Shown: positions 35,821-44,908 of the stretch, piece after piece
Layout: the number at the start of each line of letters is the position of its first letter
Numbering within the stretch: the stretch's first letter is position 1
DNA from: Algiphilus sp.
GTDB lineage: Bacteria > Pseudomonadota > Gammaproteobacteria > Nevskiales > Nevskiaceae
Assembly (NCBI GenBank): GCA_022763315.1
Contig: JALEHA010000197.1
Location: forward strand, 1 to 64,000
Direction of reading: 5' to 3'
Length of the DNA stretch: 64,000 nt
Position numbers and translations under genes: made by a program
Notes under the pieces: generated by a model
Told to the model about the DNA's origin: nothing
Seen by the model: only the letters and a program-made list of their open reading frames with translations
Databases searched by the model: none

Positions 35821-37009
35821 GGATACTCTGATCAATCCGCCACATCAGCGATAATCTTCACCGGAGCCTGGGACCGACGAGACCGCCACATGAAGCAGAC
35901 GATCTTTGCCAGCCTGTCGTACGCGCACAAGAAGAAGCAGACGCGACGGGAGAAGTTCCTGAACGAGATGGATCAGGTGATTCCGTGGGAGAGACTGTGT
36001 GCGATGATCGAGCCGCATTACCCGAAGCCGACACCCGCTCGCGGCGGCCGCAAGCCCCTGCCGTTAGTGACGAAGCTGCGCGTGTACTGCCTTCAGCAGT
36101 TCTACGATCTGTCGGACCCCGGCGCAGAAGAGGCCTTGTATGACTCGGAGTCGATGCGGCGCTTCGCGGGCATCGAGTTGTGCGAAGATGCGGTGCCGGA
36201 TGAGAGCACGATCCTGCAGTTCCGTCGTTTGCTGGAGAGGCACCAGCTGACGCAGACCCTCTTTGAGACGATCAAGGCGTACTTGTCGGAGCGCGGGCTC
36301 GTGATACGCCAGAGCACGCTGGTGGATGCCACGATCATCCACGCCCCGAGTTCGACCAAGAACCAGGCGGGCAAGCGCGACACGGAGATGAGCCAGACCA
36401 AGAAGAACAATCAGTGGTACCTCGGGATGAAGGCGCACATCGGGGTGGATGGCACAAGCGGGTTGGTGCACACCGTCGTCGGCACCACGGCCAAGGCCGC
36501 TGACATCCGTCAAACCGAGCATCTGCTTCATGGCGAGGAGCAGGTGGCGCTGGGGGATGCGGGGTACCACACATCCGATCGCACGCTAGACTCGCCGGCC
36601 CCGGAGGACGGGCCGTGCATTGTCACGCAGTTCAAAAAGCCGCCGGGCGGTGAACTGAGCGAGGCAGATCGCGCGTTCAATCGGCAGCTGGCATCGCTGC
36701 GGGCCAAGGTGGAGCATCCCTTTCGGGTGGTGAAGCGCCAGTTCGGTTGTACCAAGGTCCGATACCGGGGTCTGGCCAAGAACACCGCACGTTTGTTTGC
36801 CCTGTTTGCGCTCGCCAACGTGTTCATGGCGCGAAGAGATTTGCTTGCCTGCGCAGGATAGGTGCGCCCGATGACCGAGAATTGGGGCATGGCCGGCTCC
36901 GGTAGCACGCCATCGACGGCGACTCCGCCGCCCGGCAGCGTCATTCGCTGAGCTACCCGGACCGATATCCAGCGCCGATGCGGACTAACCATTCAGATCA
37001 GAGCTTCCC
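35821..37009. mobile_element. IS5-family insertion sequence (1189 bp)
   Basis: The ends are related inverted repeats: GGATACTCTGATC on the left, and on the right the reverse complement of GATCAGAGCTTCCC. Both sides carry the 4-bp target duplication TTAG (35817-35820 and 37010-37013), as expected for IS5-type targets. It contains one transposase gene and looks intact. Confidence 0.88.
35890..36861 (+). CDS. IS5-family transposase (323 aa)
   Basis: A DDE transposase: the N-terminal DUF772-type domain (residues 45-120, LRVYCLQQFYDLSDPGAEEA and ESTILQFRRLLERHQL) is followed by the catalytic core with Asp in LVDATIIHAPSS (about 145), Asp in VALGDAGYHTSD (about 219) and Glu in RAKVEHPFRVVKRQFG (about 275). 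It is full length and carries no visible lesion. It sits inside an element with matching ends and target duplication, so it is probably functional. Confidence 0.93.
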   Translation: MKQTIFASLSYAHKKKQTRREKFLNEMDQVIPWERLCAMIEPHYPKPTPARGGRKPLPLVTKLRVYCLQQFYDLSDPGAEEALYDSESMRRFAGIELCEDAVPDESTILQFRRLLERHQLTQTLFETIKAYLSERGLVIRQSTLVDATIIHAPSSTKNQAGKRDTEMSQTKKNNQWYLGMKAHIGVDGTSGLVHTVVGTTAKAADIRQTEHLLHGEEQVALGDAGYHTSDRTLDSPAPEDGPCIVTQFKKPPGGELSEADRAFNRQLASLRAKVEHPFRVVKRQFGCTKVRYRGLAKNTARLFALFALANVFMARRDLLACAG

Positions 37010-37078
37010 TTAGTGGCATCTCGCTATTTTAAAACATTATGTCTGAAAATTGACCGAACTTAATTTTTGGCTTGACGT

Positions 37079-38059
37079 ATGCAACTGCTTGAAATCGATG
37101 GATGGCAGGGCTCTGGTAAGAGTTTGCTCTGGTCTCTGTTTGACGGGTCCAACTCAGTATTCAGCTCCCTTTCTCACGAAGTTTTCCACTATATTTTTTT
37201 AAATGAGCCTTCTGCGCTAGGCCTCCTAACATCAGGCCGCATGTTTGAGTTCCGCAGACTCCTAACAACCACGCTTCACTACAAGATTGAAGAGATGTCG
37301 CTCGCCGGACGTCGGCGACAGGACTTTGGTGGAGGCAGTGTGCTTGAGATTCCATGCGAGTTCGATTTTTACGAGTTCGAGCGAGAATTCTTCACCACGG
37401 CGGCAACCGCTGGAATTGTCTCACCGTCCGGCGCTTGTGCACATTATTATCAGTTAATGAGGGCACAGAGCCGATCAGCGTCGCTTCCAACTTCGCCGGC
37501 TTATTGTGCAGTTATGGGGCTCTCAATGGGAGGTCAAAAGGACTATTTGCGTCTCCTTGCCGCCTTTCCTAAAATGAAAGTTTTGCAGGTTCAACGAAGT
37601 CCGAAGGAAATTATTGCGACTCGAAAAAACCGGGCGAGTGAGCAAGCCACGATTCAAGGCTATGGCAACAGTTTTGGAAGTGCGATGCGAACATTCGAGT
37701 ACGAAAGAATCAAGCTATTTCACCGCCGTGGTGCGGCACTTGAGAAGTTGCTTCCAACGCGTTGCAAAGTTGTGCGGTTTCTTGATCTACTTGAGAATAC
37801 TGAATCTACAATGAGGAAGATCGTTGAATTTCTAGGTATCGACTATGAAGATCAACTTTCCCTGCCGTCATGGAATGGAGTGCCACTGGTCCTTAACGGA
37901 AGGACTTATCTCGACTCCGAGTACGATAGCGCCGATCAGCTATTGTCAGCTAGAGAAAGGGCGCACTTGCACAAGAGGGACAAGTTTGAGCGTGTGTATA
38001 TTTCTTTTTGTTTGCTGAGGCAACGGCTCGGCAAAATCCTTACGAACCATTCTAGATGA
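37079..38059 (+). CDS. Sulfotransferase-like P-loop protein (326 aa)
   Basis: The N terminus LLEIDGWQGSGKSLLWSLFD (residues 3-22) is a P-loop in the position of the 5'-phosphosulfate-binding loop. KVLQVQRSPKEIIATRKNRA (about 165-184) corresponds to the 3'-phosphate motif, and TMRKIVEFLGIDYED (about 246-260) is the typical C-terminal helix. It probably transfers sulfate from PAPS to the polysaccharide; a kinase-like role cannot be excluded because the P-loop is closer to a classical Walker A. The gene is intact, unlike the copy at 32339, and starts 66 bp after the IS5 target duplication. Confidence 0.7.
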   Translation: MQLLEIDGWQGSGKSLLWSLFDGSNSVFSSLSHEVFHYIFLNEPSALGLLTSGRMFEFRRLLTTTLHYKIEEMSLAGRRRQDFGGGSVLEIPCEFDFYEFEREFFTTAATAGIVSPSGACAHYYQLMRAQSRSASLPTSPAYCAVMGLSMGGQKDYLRLLAAFPKMKVLQVQRSPKEIIATRKNRASEQATIQGYGNSFGSAMRTFEYERIKLFHRRGAALEKLLPTRCKVVRFLDLLENTESTMRKIVEFLGIDYEDQLSLPSWNGVPLVLNGRTYLDSEYDSADQLLSARERAHLHKRDKFERVYISFCLLRQRLGKILTNHSR

Positions 38060-38100
38060 ACCGTATAGTAGCTGAAAGCTTGTTTGAATAATTGATCTTC

Positions 38101-39204
38101 ATGCGCCTCTTAGTGTTCTCAGTTGCTAGGTGTGATAATCCGCGTGCCAATACAGTAACCGATCTCAATATGGCCCAGGCTCTGTCGATTTCTGGGCATG
38201 ACGTTTTGCTCTCCATAAACGGTGGCGACTTTGAGCGGGAAGTGGAAGCGGTGCTTGGCGAAAAGCCAATGTTCCGATTCGCGCTGGCGTCTGTGGGGCG
38301 AAATGGAAGGAGTTACTGGCGGCGGCTTTTAGGCCTCGTCGGAGAGGTTCTACTATTGAAGCCACAGTGGATATATACACGGACCCCTGAGGTCGCGCTG
38401 CTGGCTGCTGTCCTTCGTTGCAATGTTGCGTTGGAATGGCATGGAATAAATTCGTTATCTGCTAGGCGTCGAGCGGTTCTACGCTGGTTGTCGGTTCTTG
38501 GTCGACGCATTCAACATATCTCCATCACAAGCAAACTGGCAATGGATCTGGAGTCTAGGTATGGGATTAACGTTAGCGCGATACTGCCGGATGGGTCAAG
38601 AGATATGTACAAGTGCCGGCCTCCACCTTATGACGGGAAACGGAGGCTGAAGGTAGGATATTTCGGGAGTGCTTATCCGGGCAAGGGAGTTGAGCGCGTG
38701 TTGCGCATTGCGGATCAGTTGAAGAGGTGCGAGTTTCATTTATTTGGGCCCACAGAGTCAGATTCACTCATTTTCGATAGATGTGACGCGGCCAATGTTT
38801 TTCCGCATGGGCCGTTCGCGAATCATGATTTCGGCGATTATGCGTCGCAGATGGATATCCTCATAAATCCCGCAGAGCCACTAATCTATTCCGACAGAAA
38901 TGGTGGCATGGAGATTTCCAGATGGACTTCCCCGCTCAAGGTTTTTGAGTACATGTCCGCGGGGAGGATGGTCCTATCATCTGACACACCTGGCGCGGTC
39001 GAGGTGCTCAAGGGGACGCCTGCTATGATCATCGAAGCGTCATCTGATGAAGCCTGGACTGCTGCACTGATGAAATGCGTGGAAATGGATTCTGCCGAGC
39101 TAGGCCGATCAGGAGAGCTATTGCGTTCGATTTTCCTTGAGAAGTACAGTTGGACACGACGCGCAAGTAAATTGCTGTTGCTGATGGATGAGCACGTTGC
39201 ATAA
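38101..39204 (+). CDS. Family 4 glycosyltransferase (367 aa)
   Basis: GT-B fold, with LKVGYFGSAYPGKGVERVLR (about residues 181-200) opening the nucleotide-binding half and RWTSPLKVFEYMSAGRMVLSS (about 278-298) in place of the usual E-x7-E block. It transfers a hexose-type sugar from a nucleotide donor. The ATG at 38101 is preferred over a TTG 9 bp upstream. It overlaps the acyltransferase gene by 17 bp. Confidence 0.85.
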   Translation: MRLLVFSVARCDNPRANTVTDLNMAQALSISGHDVLLSINGGDFEREVEAVLGEKPMFRFALASVGRNGRSYWRRLLGLVGEVLLLKPQWIYTRTPEVALLAAVLRCNVALEWHGINSLSARRRAVLRWLSVLGRRIQHISITSKLAMDLESRYGINVSAILPDGSRDMYKCRPPPYDGKRRLKVGYFGSAYPGKGVERVLRIADQLKRCEFHLFGPTESDSLIFDRCDAANVFPHGPFANHDFGDYASQMDILINPAEPLIYSDRNGGMEISRWTSPLKVFEYMSAGRMVLSSDTPGAVEVLKGTPAMIIEASSDEAWTAALMKCVEMDSAELGRSGELLRSIFLEKYSWTRRASKLLLLMDEHVA

Positions 39205-39802
39205 AGTGGCTTCTTCTTTCGTTCTGCGTGTGCTTTTGGTCCTTAGTAGCGCTTTTCGTCGCTATCGTTCGGTGGCTGAAAACGGAGGGCGGGCGATTTT
39301 GCATAAGCATGGCCGCATAGGTCCCCGAGTTGCACTGCAGTGCAGGGCGCTGATCGCGTCACACCGGCATTGCGGGACCATATGGATCGGTCGCGGCTAT
39401 TTGTTGCGATCGGATATCTTAATAATCACGGGCGGGGGTGACGTGCGTATTGGGGAGAATTGTTCGATTGGATCGTTTTCCTTCATCCAGGGAAATGGGG
39501 GTATTGAGGTCGGAGATAATGTTCGTATCGGTAGTCACTTCAAGGCGATTGCGGCCAATCACAGATTTGAGTCGCTATCATTGCCAATTGCAAAGCAAGG
39601 GATCATCAGTGTTGGAATCCGTATTGGTAGCGATTGCTGGATTGGTGCAGGTGTGACAGTGCTCGATGGGGTGCGGATAGGGACTGGGGCCGTACTCGCT
39701 GCTGGGGCAGTCATCACCCGAGACGTTCCCGAGCATGCGGTCGTAGGTGGGATTCCTGCTCGTGTCCTGAAGATTCGATGCGACTACGGTCATCAGAGTT
39801 AG
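39188..39802 (+). CDS. Hexapeptide-repeat (LbH) O-acetyltransferase (204 aa)
   Basis: Left-handed beta-helix repeats run from about residue 60 to 195 (VRIGENCSIGSFSFI, IEVGDNVRIGSHF, IRIGSDCWIGAGVTVLDGVR, then VLAAGAVITRDVPEHAVVGG). The His in AANHRFES is in the catalytic position of the WecA/NodL-type enzymes. It should O-acetylate a sugar of the polysaccharide using acetyl-CoA. It overlaps the glycosyltransferase before it. An IS1595-type element has inserted 20 bp after its stop. Confidence 0.85.
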   Translation: MSTLHKVASSFVLRVLLVLSSAFRRYRSVAENGGRAILHKHGRIGPRVALQCRALIASHRHCGTIWIGRGYLLRSDILIITGGGDVRIGENCSIGSFSFIQGNGGIEVGDNVRIGSHFKAIAANHRFESLSLPIAKQGIISVGIRIGSDCWIGAGVTVLDGVRIGTGAVLAAGAVITRDVPEHAVVGGIPARVLKIRCDYGHQS

Positions 39803-39822
39803 AGGCCGCTCTGATCAACTTT

Positions 39823-40867
39823 CCAGATTATGTCCGTACGTCAGCCAAGCTCAGGTTCTGAGCCAGTGATCGTCGATGCTGGAGCCACCTACAGGAGGTG
39901 TCTCCATGGCGATCAACCGTATTCAGATGCAAAAAGGCCTGAGTCTGCCGGCGTTTCTTCAATCCTACGGCACGCACGCGTAGTGCGAGGCGGCGTTGGT
40001 GGCGCTGCGTTGGCCGAAGGGCTTTGTGTGCCCCCACTGCTGCCACGTCAAGGCAAGCCGCTTCCGGCGGGACGGCCTGCGGATCTGGCAATGCTCCAGC
40101 TGCCGCAAGCAGACCAGCCTGTATGCCGGGACGATGTTTCAGCACACCCGCTTGCCACTCACCCAGTGGTTCCTGGCGATCTATCTGGTCAGTCAATCCA
40201 TGACCGGCATCAGTGCCCTGGCGTTGAGCCGGCACCTGGGCATCACTTGGCGTGCGGCCTGGCGCATCAAGCACAAGATCATGGAAGCCATGTATTGGCG
40301 TGATCGACACATGCCCCTGCAAGGCACGGTATACCTTGATGATGCCTATCTGGGCTTCGAAGTCACGGGCGGCAAGGCCGGCCGCGGATCGCCCAACAAG
40401 GTGCCATTCGTGGCGGCCGTGGCGCTGCGCGAGGGCCACCCGGCGCGGGTACGCTTTGACCCGGTGGAGGCCTTCAGCTTCGCGGCGTTGCGAGACTGGC
40501 ATCGGCGCGCCTTGGCTCCGGGAGCTGTGGTGACCTCCGATGGCTTGCTCGGCTTTGAGGTCCTGGATGGCGATGGCGTTGAGCACCACGCCGTGCTCGC
40601 GCCGCGAGGCAAGGCCGGCACCGAGATCGAGCCGTTTCGCTGGCTCAACACCGTTCTGGGCAACCTCAAAACCGCGCTGACCGGCACCTACCACGCTTTC
40701 GATTTTGGCAAGTACGCCCACAACTACCTCGCCGATGTCCACTATCGCTTCAACCGCCGATCCGATCTGGCGGCTCTGCCCATACGACTGACCGTCGCGC
40801 TGCTGCACGCAAGTCCTTGCCCGGACTGGAAATTACAGCTCGGGGCTGAGGTATGGACATAATCAGG
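39823..40867. mobile_element. IS1595-family (ISXO2-like) insertion sequence (1045 bp)
   Basis: Inverted ends are CCAGATTATGTCCGTACGTC on the left and CCTGATTATGTCCATACCTC as the reverse complement of the right. An 8-bp target duplication TCAACTTT flanks it (39815-39822 and 40868-40875), as usual for IS1595. The transposase frame ends inside the right repeat. Confidence 0.9.
39906..40862 (+). pseudogene. IS1595-family transposase with a nonsense codon
   Basis: From ATG 39906 the frame gives NRIQMQKGLSLPAFLQSYGT, the usual N terminus, then TAG at 39981-39983 where homologues have Gln, then CEAALVALRWPKGFVCPHCC. The zinc-ribbon (CPHC and CSSC) and the DDE-type core (TVYLDDAYLGF, VVTSDGLLGF, HYRFNRRSDL) follow intact to 40862. 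A shorter protein could start at GTG 39996, keeping the zinc ribbon and catalytic core, so residual activity is possible. Confidence 0.82.
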
Positions 40868-40879
40868 TCAACTTTTGTC

Positions 40880-41557
40880 ATGACCACATTACCCGACATA
40901 CGGAAGTTCCAAACAATCCTCTTCGATTGTGACGGTGTCCTGCTGAACTCGAATCGATTGAAGACAGATGCGTTCCGGGCCGTGGCAATAGAGTTTGGAC
41001 AGAATGCAGCCCGGGAGTTGGTTGATTACCACGTGGCAAATGGCGGAGTCAGTCGACAGAAGAAGTTCGACTATTTTGCACGACATATTATCAAAGCGCG
41101 CCGACCGCAGGCGCTTGCGGACAGATTGGTCGATTTATACGGTGCAGTTTTGCGTGATCGGCTCCAACATTGTGAAGGTGCAAATGGCTTGTCTGCTTTG
41201 AGACGATATACCCTGGCTTCCCAGTGGGGGGTTGTGTCCGGCGGCTCACAAGCCGAATTGCGCGCGGTGTTCGCGCAGCGTGGCTTGTCCTCCCATTTCG
41301 ACCTTGGTATTTGGGGTAACCCGAAAGATAAATGTGCGCTCCTCAAGGAACTCTTGACTGATCAGTTACCCCGCGGGCCGGGACTGTATCTGGGAGATAG
41401 CCGTTACGATCACGTCGCAGCAGAACATGCCGGACTTAGCTTTGTTTTCGTGAGTGGGTGGACTGAGTTCAGCGGGTGGAGGGAGTATTGTGACGACCGC
41501 AATATACCAGTGATTTCCTCGCTAGTTGAGCTGCTACCCGCTGATGTCAAGGGCTAA
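40880..41557 (+). CDS. HAD-family phosphatase (225 aa)
   Basis: Motif I is TILFDCDGVLLNSNRLKTDA (about residues 12-31) with the nucleophile Asp, motif II is WGVVSGGSQAEL (about 112-123), and motifs III/IV are NPKDKCALL and GLYLGDSRYDHVAAEHAG (about 169-186). It is a small-molecule phosphatase of the phosphoglycolate/sugar-phosphate type. In this locus it could dephosphorylate a ulosonic-acid phosphate before CMP activation. The IS1595 element ends 12 bp upstream of the ATG, so the native promoter and most of the leader have been displaced. The start inside the IS end was rejected. Confidence 0.82.
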   Translation: MTTLPDIRKFQTILFDCDGVLLNSNRLKTDAFRAVAIEFGQNAARELVDYHVANGGVSRQKKFDYFARHIIKARRPQALADRLVDLYGAVLRDRLQHCEGANGLSALRRYTLASQWGVVSGGSQAELRAVFAQRGLSSHFDLGIWGNPKDKCALLKELLTDQLPRGPGLYLGDSRYDHVAAEHAGLSFVFVSGWTEFSGWREYCDDRNIPVISSLVELLPADVKG

Positions 41558-41636
41558 GCGCACGATGGCTATTTTGGCAAGCCGCTAAGCTAACTAACCA
41601 ACCAGTGGGTTTTCTTCTAGGATACGTTCGGCACTA

Positions 41637-42752
41637 GTGACCAAGAATAATGTCATGGTGGTCCAGGTATTGAACTCCGGAGACCTCCGCGGGGGCGAGG
41701 TATTCGCGTTGAGGCTTGCCAATGAGTTGGGGTTTCGGAAATTCATAACTCGGTTTGTCATCTTGGATGGCGTTGGTCATCGAGCCTTGAGGTCCGCGGG
41801 ATATGTATCGGACGTGAACGTAAGGCTCCCGAGAGTGTTTCGGTGGATTTGGGCGTCACGCCGTATCGCCCGGCAGTCACGCCTTGTCGGCAAGAAGAAG
41901 TTTATCGTTCAGGCCAATATTGGGGATACGTTGTGGGCGGGTGTTCTTGCGAGCCTCTTTATTGGAAAGAAGCGGATGGCCTTGGTCTATCGGCATGGGA
42001 ACATATCCAGTTATTGGCTCAGCGGAAGCAGGGTGCGCCGCTGTATTTACCGTTGGCTCTTTGAGCAATGTGATGTGATCGCAACACTTTCGCCGGAAAC
42101 CCATACCGACCTGAAAGAGATTTTCCCCGGGTTGAGGGTAGAGGTTTGTGAGATTCCAAACGGAGTTCCCTTCCCGAAGGGGCACGGAGCGGTGCGTCCC
42201 TCATTGTGTCGTGAAGTGATTCTGCACGTTGGGGCTTTTGTCCCCGAGAAGAATCACGCGGGATTACTTCGAGTTTTCTCTAATGTCCTTCGTGCGAGGC
42301 CCGAAGCGGAACTGTGGCTTGTGGGTGAGGGTACGGAGATGCTGGCGGCCCAGCAGCTGGCGGATGAGTTAAAGATCGCCCCAAAGGTTTTTTTTCTGGG
42401 CCGTCGTGATGATGTGCCTGAGCTCATGAGCCAGGCAAAGGTGTTCTTGCTTCCAAGCTTTGTCGAAGGCCAGCCTGCCGTGGTGATCGAAGCGATGTTG
42501 ATGTCTCTGCCGGTAGTGGCTTACGACGTGGGCAGTCTTCGATCTATGCTGGGTGACGATAGGGGCGTTCTAGTTCCTGCGAGAGATGAACATCGTGCCG
42601 CGCAAGAGGTGGTGAAGCTCTTGGGGGCAAATAGTGCTGAATGGAATTCAATGTGCAGCAATGCCAAGGTTTATGCTGAAGACCGCTATGCAATGAGTGT
42701 TGTTGCTGATAAGTTTGCGGAGCTCTACGAGCGTCTGGCGGTTGCTCGGTAG
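41637..42752 (+). CDS. Family 4 glycosyltransferase (371 aa)
   Basis: GT-B fold: VVQVLNSGDLRGGEVFALRL opens the acceptor half (residues 8-27), ILHVGAFVPEKNHAGLLRVF (about 195-214) opens the donor half, and FLLPSFVEGQPAVVIEAMLM (about 276-295) carries the conserved E-x7-E donor-binding motif. Probably adds a hexose or N-acetylhexosamine to the growing repeat unit. The start is GTG at 41637; ATG at 41655 is an alternative. Confidence 0.85.
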   Translation: MTKNNVMVVQVLNSGDLRGGEVFALRLANELGFRKFITRFVILDGVGHRALRSAGYVSDVNVRLPRVFRWIWASRRIARQSRLVGKKKFIVQANIGDTLWAGVLASLFIGKKRMALVYRHGNISSYWLSGSRVRRCIYRWLFEQCDVIATLSPETHTDLKEIFPGLRVEVCEIPNGVPFPKGHGAVRPSLCREVILHVGAFVPEKNHAGLLRVFSNVLRARPEAELWLVGEGTEMLAAQQLADELKIAPKVFFLGRRDDVPELMSQAKVFLLPSFVEGQPAVVIEAMLMSLPVVAYDVGSLRSMLGDDRGVLVPARDEHRAAQEVVKLLGANSAEWNSMCSNAKVYAEDRYAMSVVADKFAELYERLAVAR

Positions 42753-42773
42753 ATGATCATCTAGGAGTGCGCA

Positions 42774-44054
42774 GTGGGCATTGTTTTTCTATTTTTTTTG
42801 CCGCTGGCCGTTGCAGCCATTCTAGGCCAGAAGTATCCCGGAGCCCGGGGCGCATTATGGCTCGCCGTAGGTGTTCGACTTTCGTTGCTCGCAGTGCATT
42901 ACCTTGTGTTTCGTCTGATTCCTGGACGCGGGGATGCGATCAAGTTCATTAACGAATCGGGTTACTACGCTGAACTAGGCTTCTTAGGCGCGTTGTTTGA
43001 GTTCGACCTCACTCACTCGAGTGGCTTCAGTGCCTTCATGGGCTCAATGATGGCGATCTTCGGTTCCCATGGGCTCGTGATCGAATTGCTGAACATTTCA
43101 ATGGGCGTAGCGGTCGTCGGTCTTACTTATGTCCTTGCCCGCAATTGCGGTGCCGATGAGCGTAACGCCAGGTTCGGAGCGATGGTCATGGCGTTGGCGC
43201 CATCGATTGCCCAGTACTCTGTGGTAGCGCTCCGCGAGATGGCGTGCGTGTTCCCATTCATGCTGGGGTTGGTTGCTTTGACCTCGCAACGCAGTCACCA
43301 GACTGTCGTTGGCATGGCCTGGTTTGTCTTGGCTAGCTTGGTTGCTGCCGCATTTCACGGTGCGATGATTCTGGGGATTGCGGGGTTGGCTTTGGGCATG
43401 TTTCTGCTACAGCCGTTTGCCGGTCTTGAGGCTAGACGTCGCCGTCAGGGGCACGGGAGGGCCCTGGTGGTCATTGTGGCTTTTGTTGTGGCATTAAGCT
43501 TTACCGCAGACTTCACCGCTGATTCTGGATTGAACAAGGTATCTGGAGTATTTGGGGGTGACCTGATTTCAGAAATCAATAGCGCGACAAGCAGTGCTGC
43601 GCGGGGTGGGTCAGGCTATCTCCACGGTTACAGTGTTGAGGGCTTTGATGATGTGGCGCTGACCGCACCGTTGCGGGTCGTCTACTTTTTCTTTTCGCCG
43701 CTTCCGTGGCAGATAAGTTCGCCTATACACCTGCTCGGCCTCCTGGACGTGATTATCTATGTCTGGTGCTTTTGGATGCTGTGGCGAGCTTTCAAAGCAA
43801 AGGTCCTTCAGAGAAAGACGTTAGTGGTCGTTGGAGTGGTATTGACGTTGGCGCTTGCCTATGCGTTTGGTACGAGTAACTCCGGCACGGCAGTACGGCA
43901 TCGCGCGAAGTTCGGATATGCATTAATTGCTGCCGCCTGTGCGGCTCGTGCGGCGGAGCAGCGACAGCAGGTGCGGCTCGCCGCGGATCGGGCAGCGCGT
44001 CGGCGCAGTATTTCTGTGGGGCGTGTTGCTGATCGCCCCCCTGTGGGGCGCTAG
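42774..44054 (+). CDS. Putative Wzy-type polysaccharide polymerase (426 aa)
   Basis: An integral membrane protein with around ten hydrophobic segments spread over residues 1-400 and a large loop near residues 240-300 (GVFGGDLISEINSATSSAARGG). No soluble catalytic domain is visible. Size, topology and location between glycosyltransferase genes fit an O-antigen/EPS polymerase, which joins repeat units at the periplasmic face. Wzy proteins share little sequence, so the call rests mainly on topology and context. The C-terminal 25 residues are Arg-rich. The start is GTG. Confidence 0.65.
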   Translation: MGIVFLFFLPLAVAAILGQKYPGARGALWLAVGVRLSLLAVHYLVFRLIPGRGDAIKFINESGYYAELGFLGALFEFDLTHSSGFSAFMGSMMAIFGSHGLVIELLNISMGVAVVGLTYVLARNCGADERNARFGAMVMALAPSIAQYSVVALREMACVFPFMLGLVALTSQRSHQTVVGMAWFVLASLVAAAFHGAMILGIAGLALGMFLLQPFAGLEARRRRQGHGRALVVIVAFVVALSFTADFTADSGLNKVSGVFGGDLISEINSATSSAARGGSGYLHGYSVEGFDDVALTAPLRVVYFFFSPLPWQISSPIHLLGLLDVIIYVWCFWMLWRAFKAKVLQRKTLVVVGVVLTLALAYAFGTSNSGTAVRHRAKFGYALIAAACAARAAEQRQQVRLAADRAARRRSISVGRVADRPPVGR

Positions 44055-44065
44055 CGTCAAAGTCA

Positions 44066-44908
44066 ATGCAGGCGCGCTACTTGACACAACGGGCTCTGAA
44101 GATCGGCTCTCTTGCATTGGGTCGAACAACGAGCGCATGGCGCGGCGTTACTGTTTTTACGTTTCATCGGGTCAGCGCCGTGCCGCGTTCTGAGCTGGAA
44201 CTCTCTCCGTACTCGGTTCATTGGATGCTCCGGCGCATCCAGCGCAAGTTTCGGTTACTGAGTGGAGACGAGTTTGCGCAAGGCATTGTGGAGGGGCGAG
44301 CATGGCGTCGGGCGGCGCTGGTCACCATTGATGACGCTTTCGAGGATGCTTACTCCAGCTTCTTGCCGCTTTTGCGGGAGCTTGCGGCGCCTGCGGTGAT
44401 GTTCGTGCCGACTCAGTTCCTGGACGAGCCAGCGCGGGCGCCAGTCAGCTATGCCTTTGACCCCGCTAAGTACCGCCCCTGTTCGTGGGACCAGTTGCGG
44501 GAGATGGCTGCCGACCCGTTGATCACCCTAGGCGCGCATTCGCACCGGCACGACGAGGCTCCGGAATTGTCGCCGCAAGAACTGCGCGCCGACTGTGTAC
44601 GACATGGAGCCATTTTCGAGCGTGAGAGGTTGCCGCCGGCGCGGTTATACTGCTATCCGCGGGGAAAGTTTTCGACTCAGGCAGCCAAAGTGCTGGCAGA
44701 GTTCTATGTGGCTGGTTTTGCCGGTGCGCCGCACCATCGCCTGGATGGTGATTTGGTCAACATGGCGATCCCTCGCGTGCCACTGCGCGGTTCCGACGAC
44801 GGCTTTTTTGGTTGGCTGAAAACGGGCGGTTTTGTTACACGGGAGGAGGCTCTGACCGAGGGGTTGAAGGCGAGCCTCCATCGCGCGCGGCCTGTGACAG
44901 GGCAGTGA
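44066..44908 (+). CDS. NodB-type polysaccharide deacetylase (280 aa)
   Basis: The family motifs are ALVTIDDAFEDAYSSFLPLL (about residues 85-104), with the catalytic and metal-binding Asp pair, and LGAHSHRHDEAPELS (about 154-168), with the two metal-binding His. FTFHRVS (about 30-36) is the usual opening. It removes acetyl groups from N-acetyl sugars. No signal peptide is evident, so it may act on a cytoplasmic intermediate. It overlaps the acetyltransferase gene by 4 bp. Confidence 0.88.
   Translation: MQARYLTQRALKIGSLALGRTTSAWRGVTVFTFHRVSAVPRSELELSPYSVHWMLRRIQRKFRLLSGDEFAQGIVEGRAWRRAALVTIDDAFEDAYSSFLPLLRELAAPAVMFVPTQFLDEPARAPVSYAFDPAKYRPCSWDQLREMAADPLITLGAHSHRHDEAPELSPQELRADCVRHGAIFERERLPPARLYCYPRGKFSTQAAKVLAEFYVAGFAGAPHHRLDGDLVNMAIPRVPLRGSDDGFFGWLKTGGFVTREEALTEGLKASLHRARPVTGQ

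Noticed and set aside
40853..40880. Earlier start for the HAD phosphatase inside the IS1595 end
   Set aside because: The extra codons come from the IS inverted repeat and the target duplication; the family's N terminus begins after ATG 40880.
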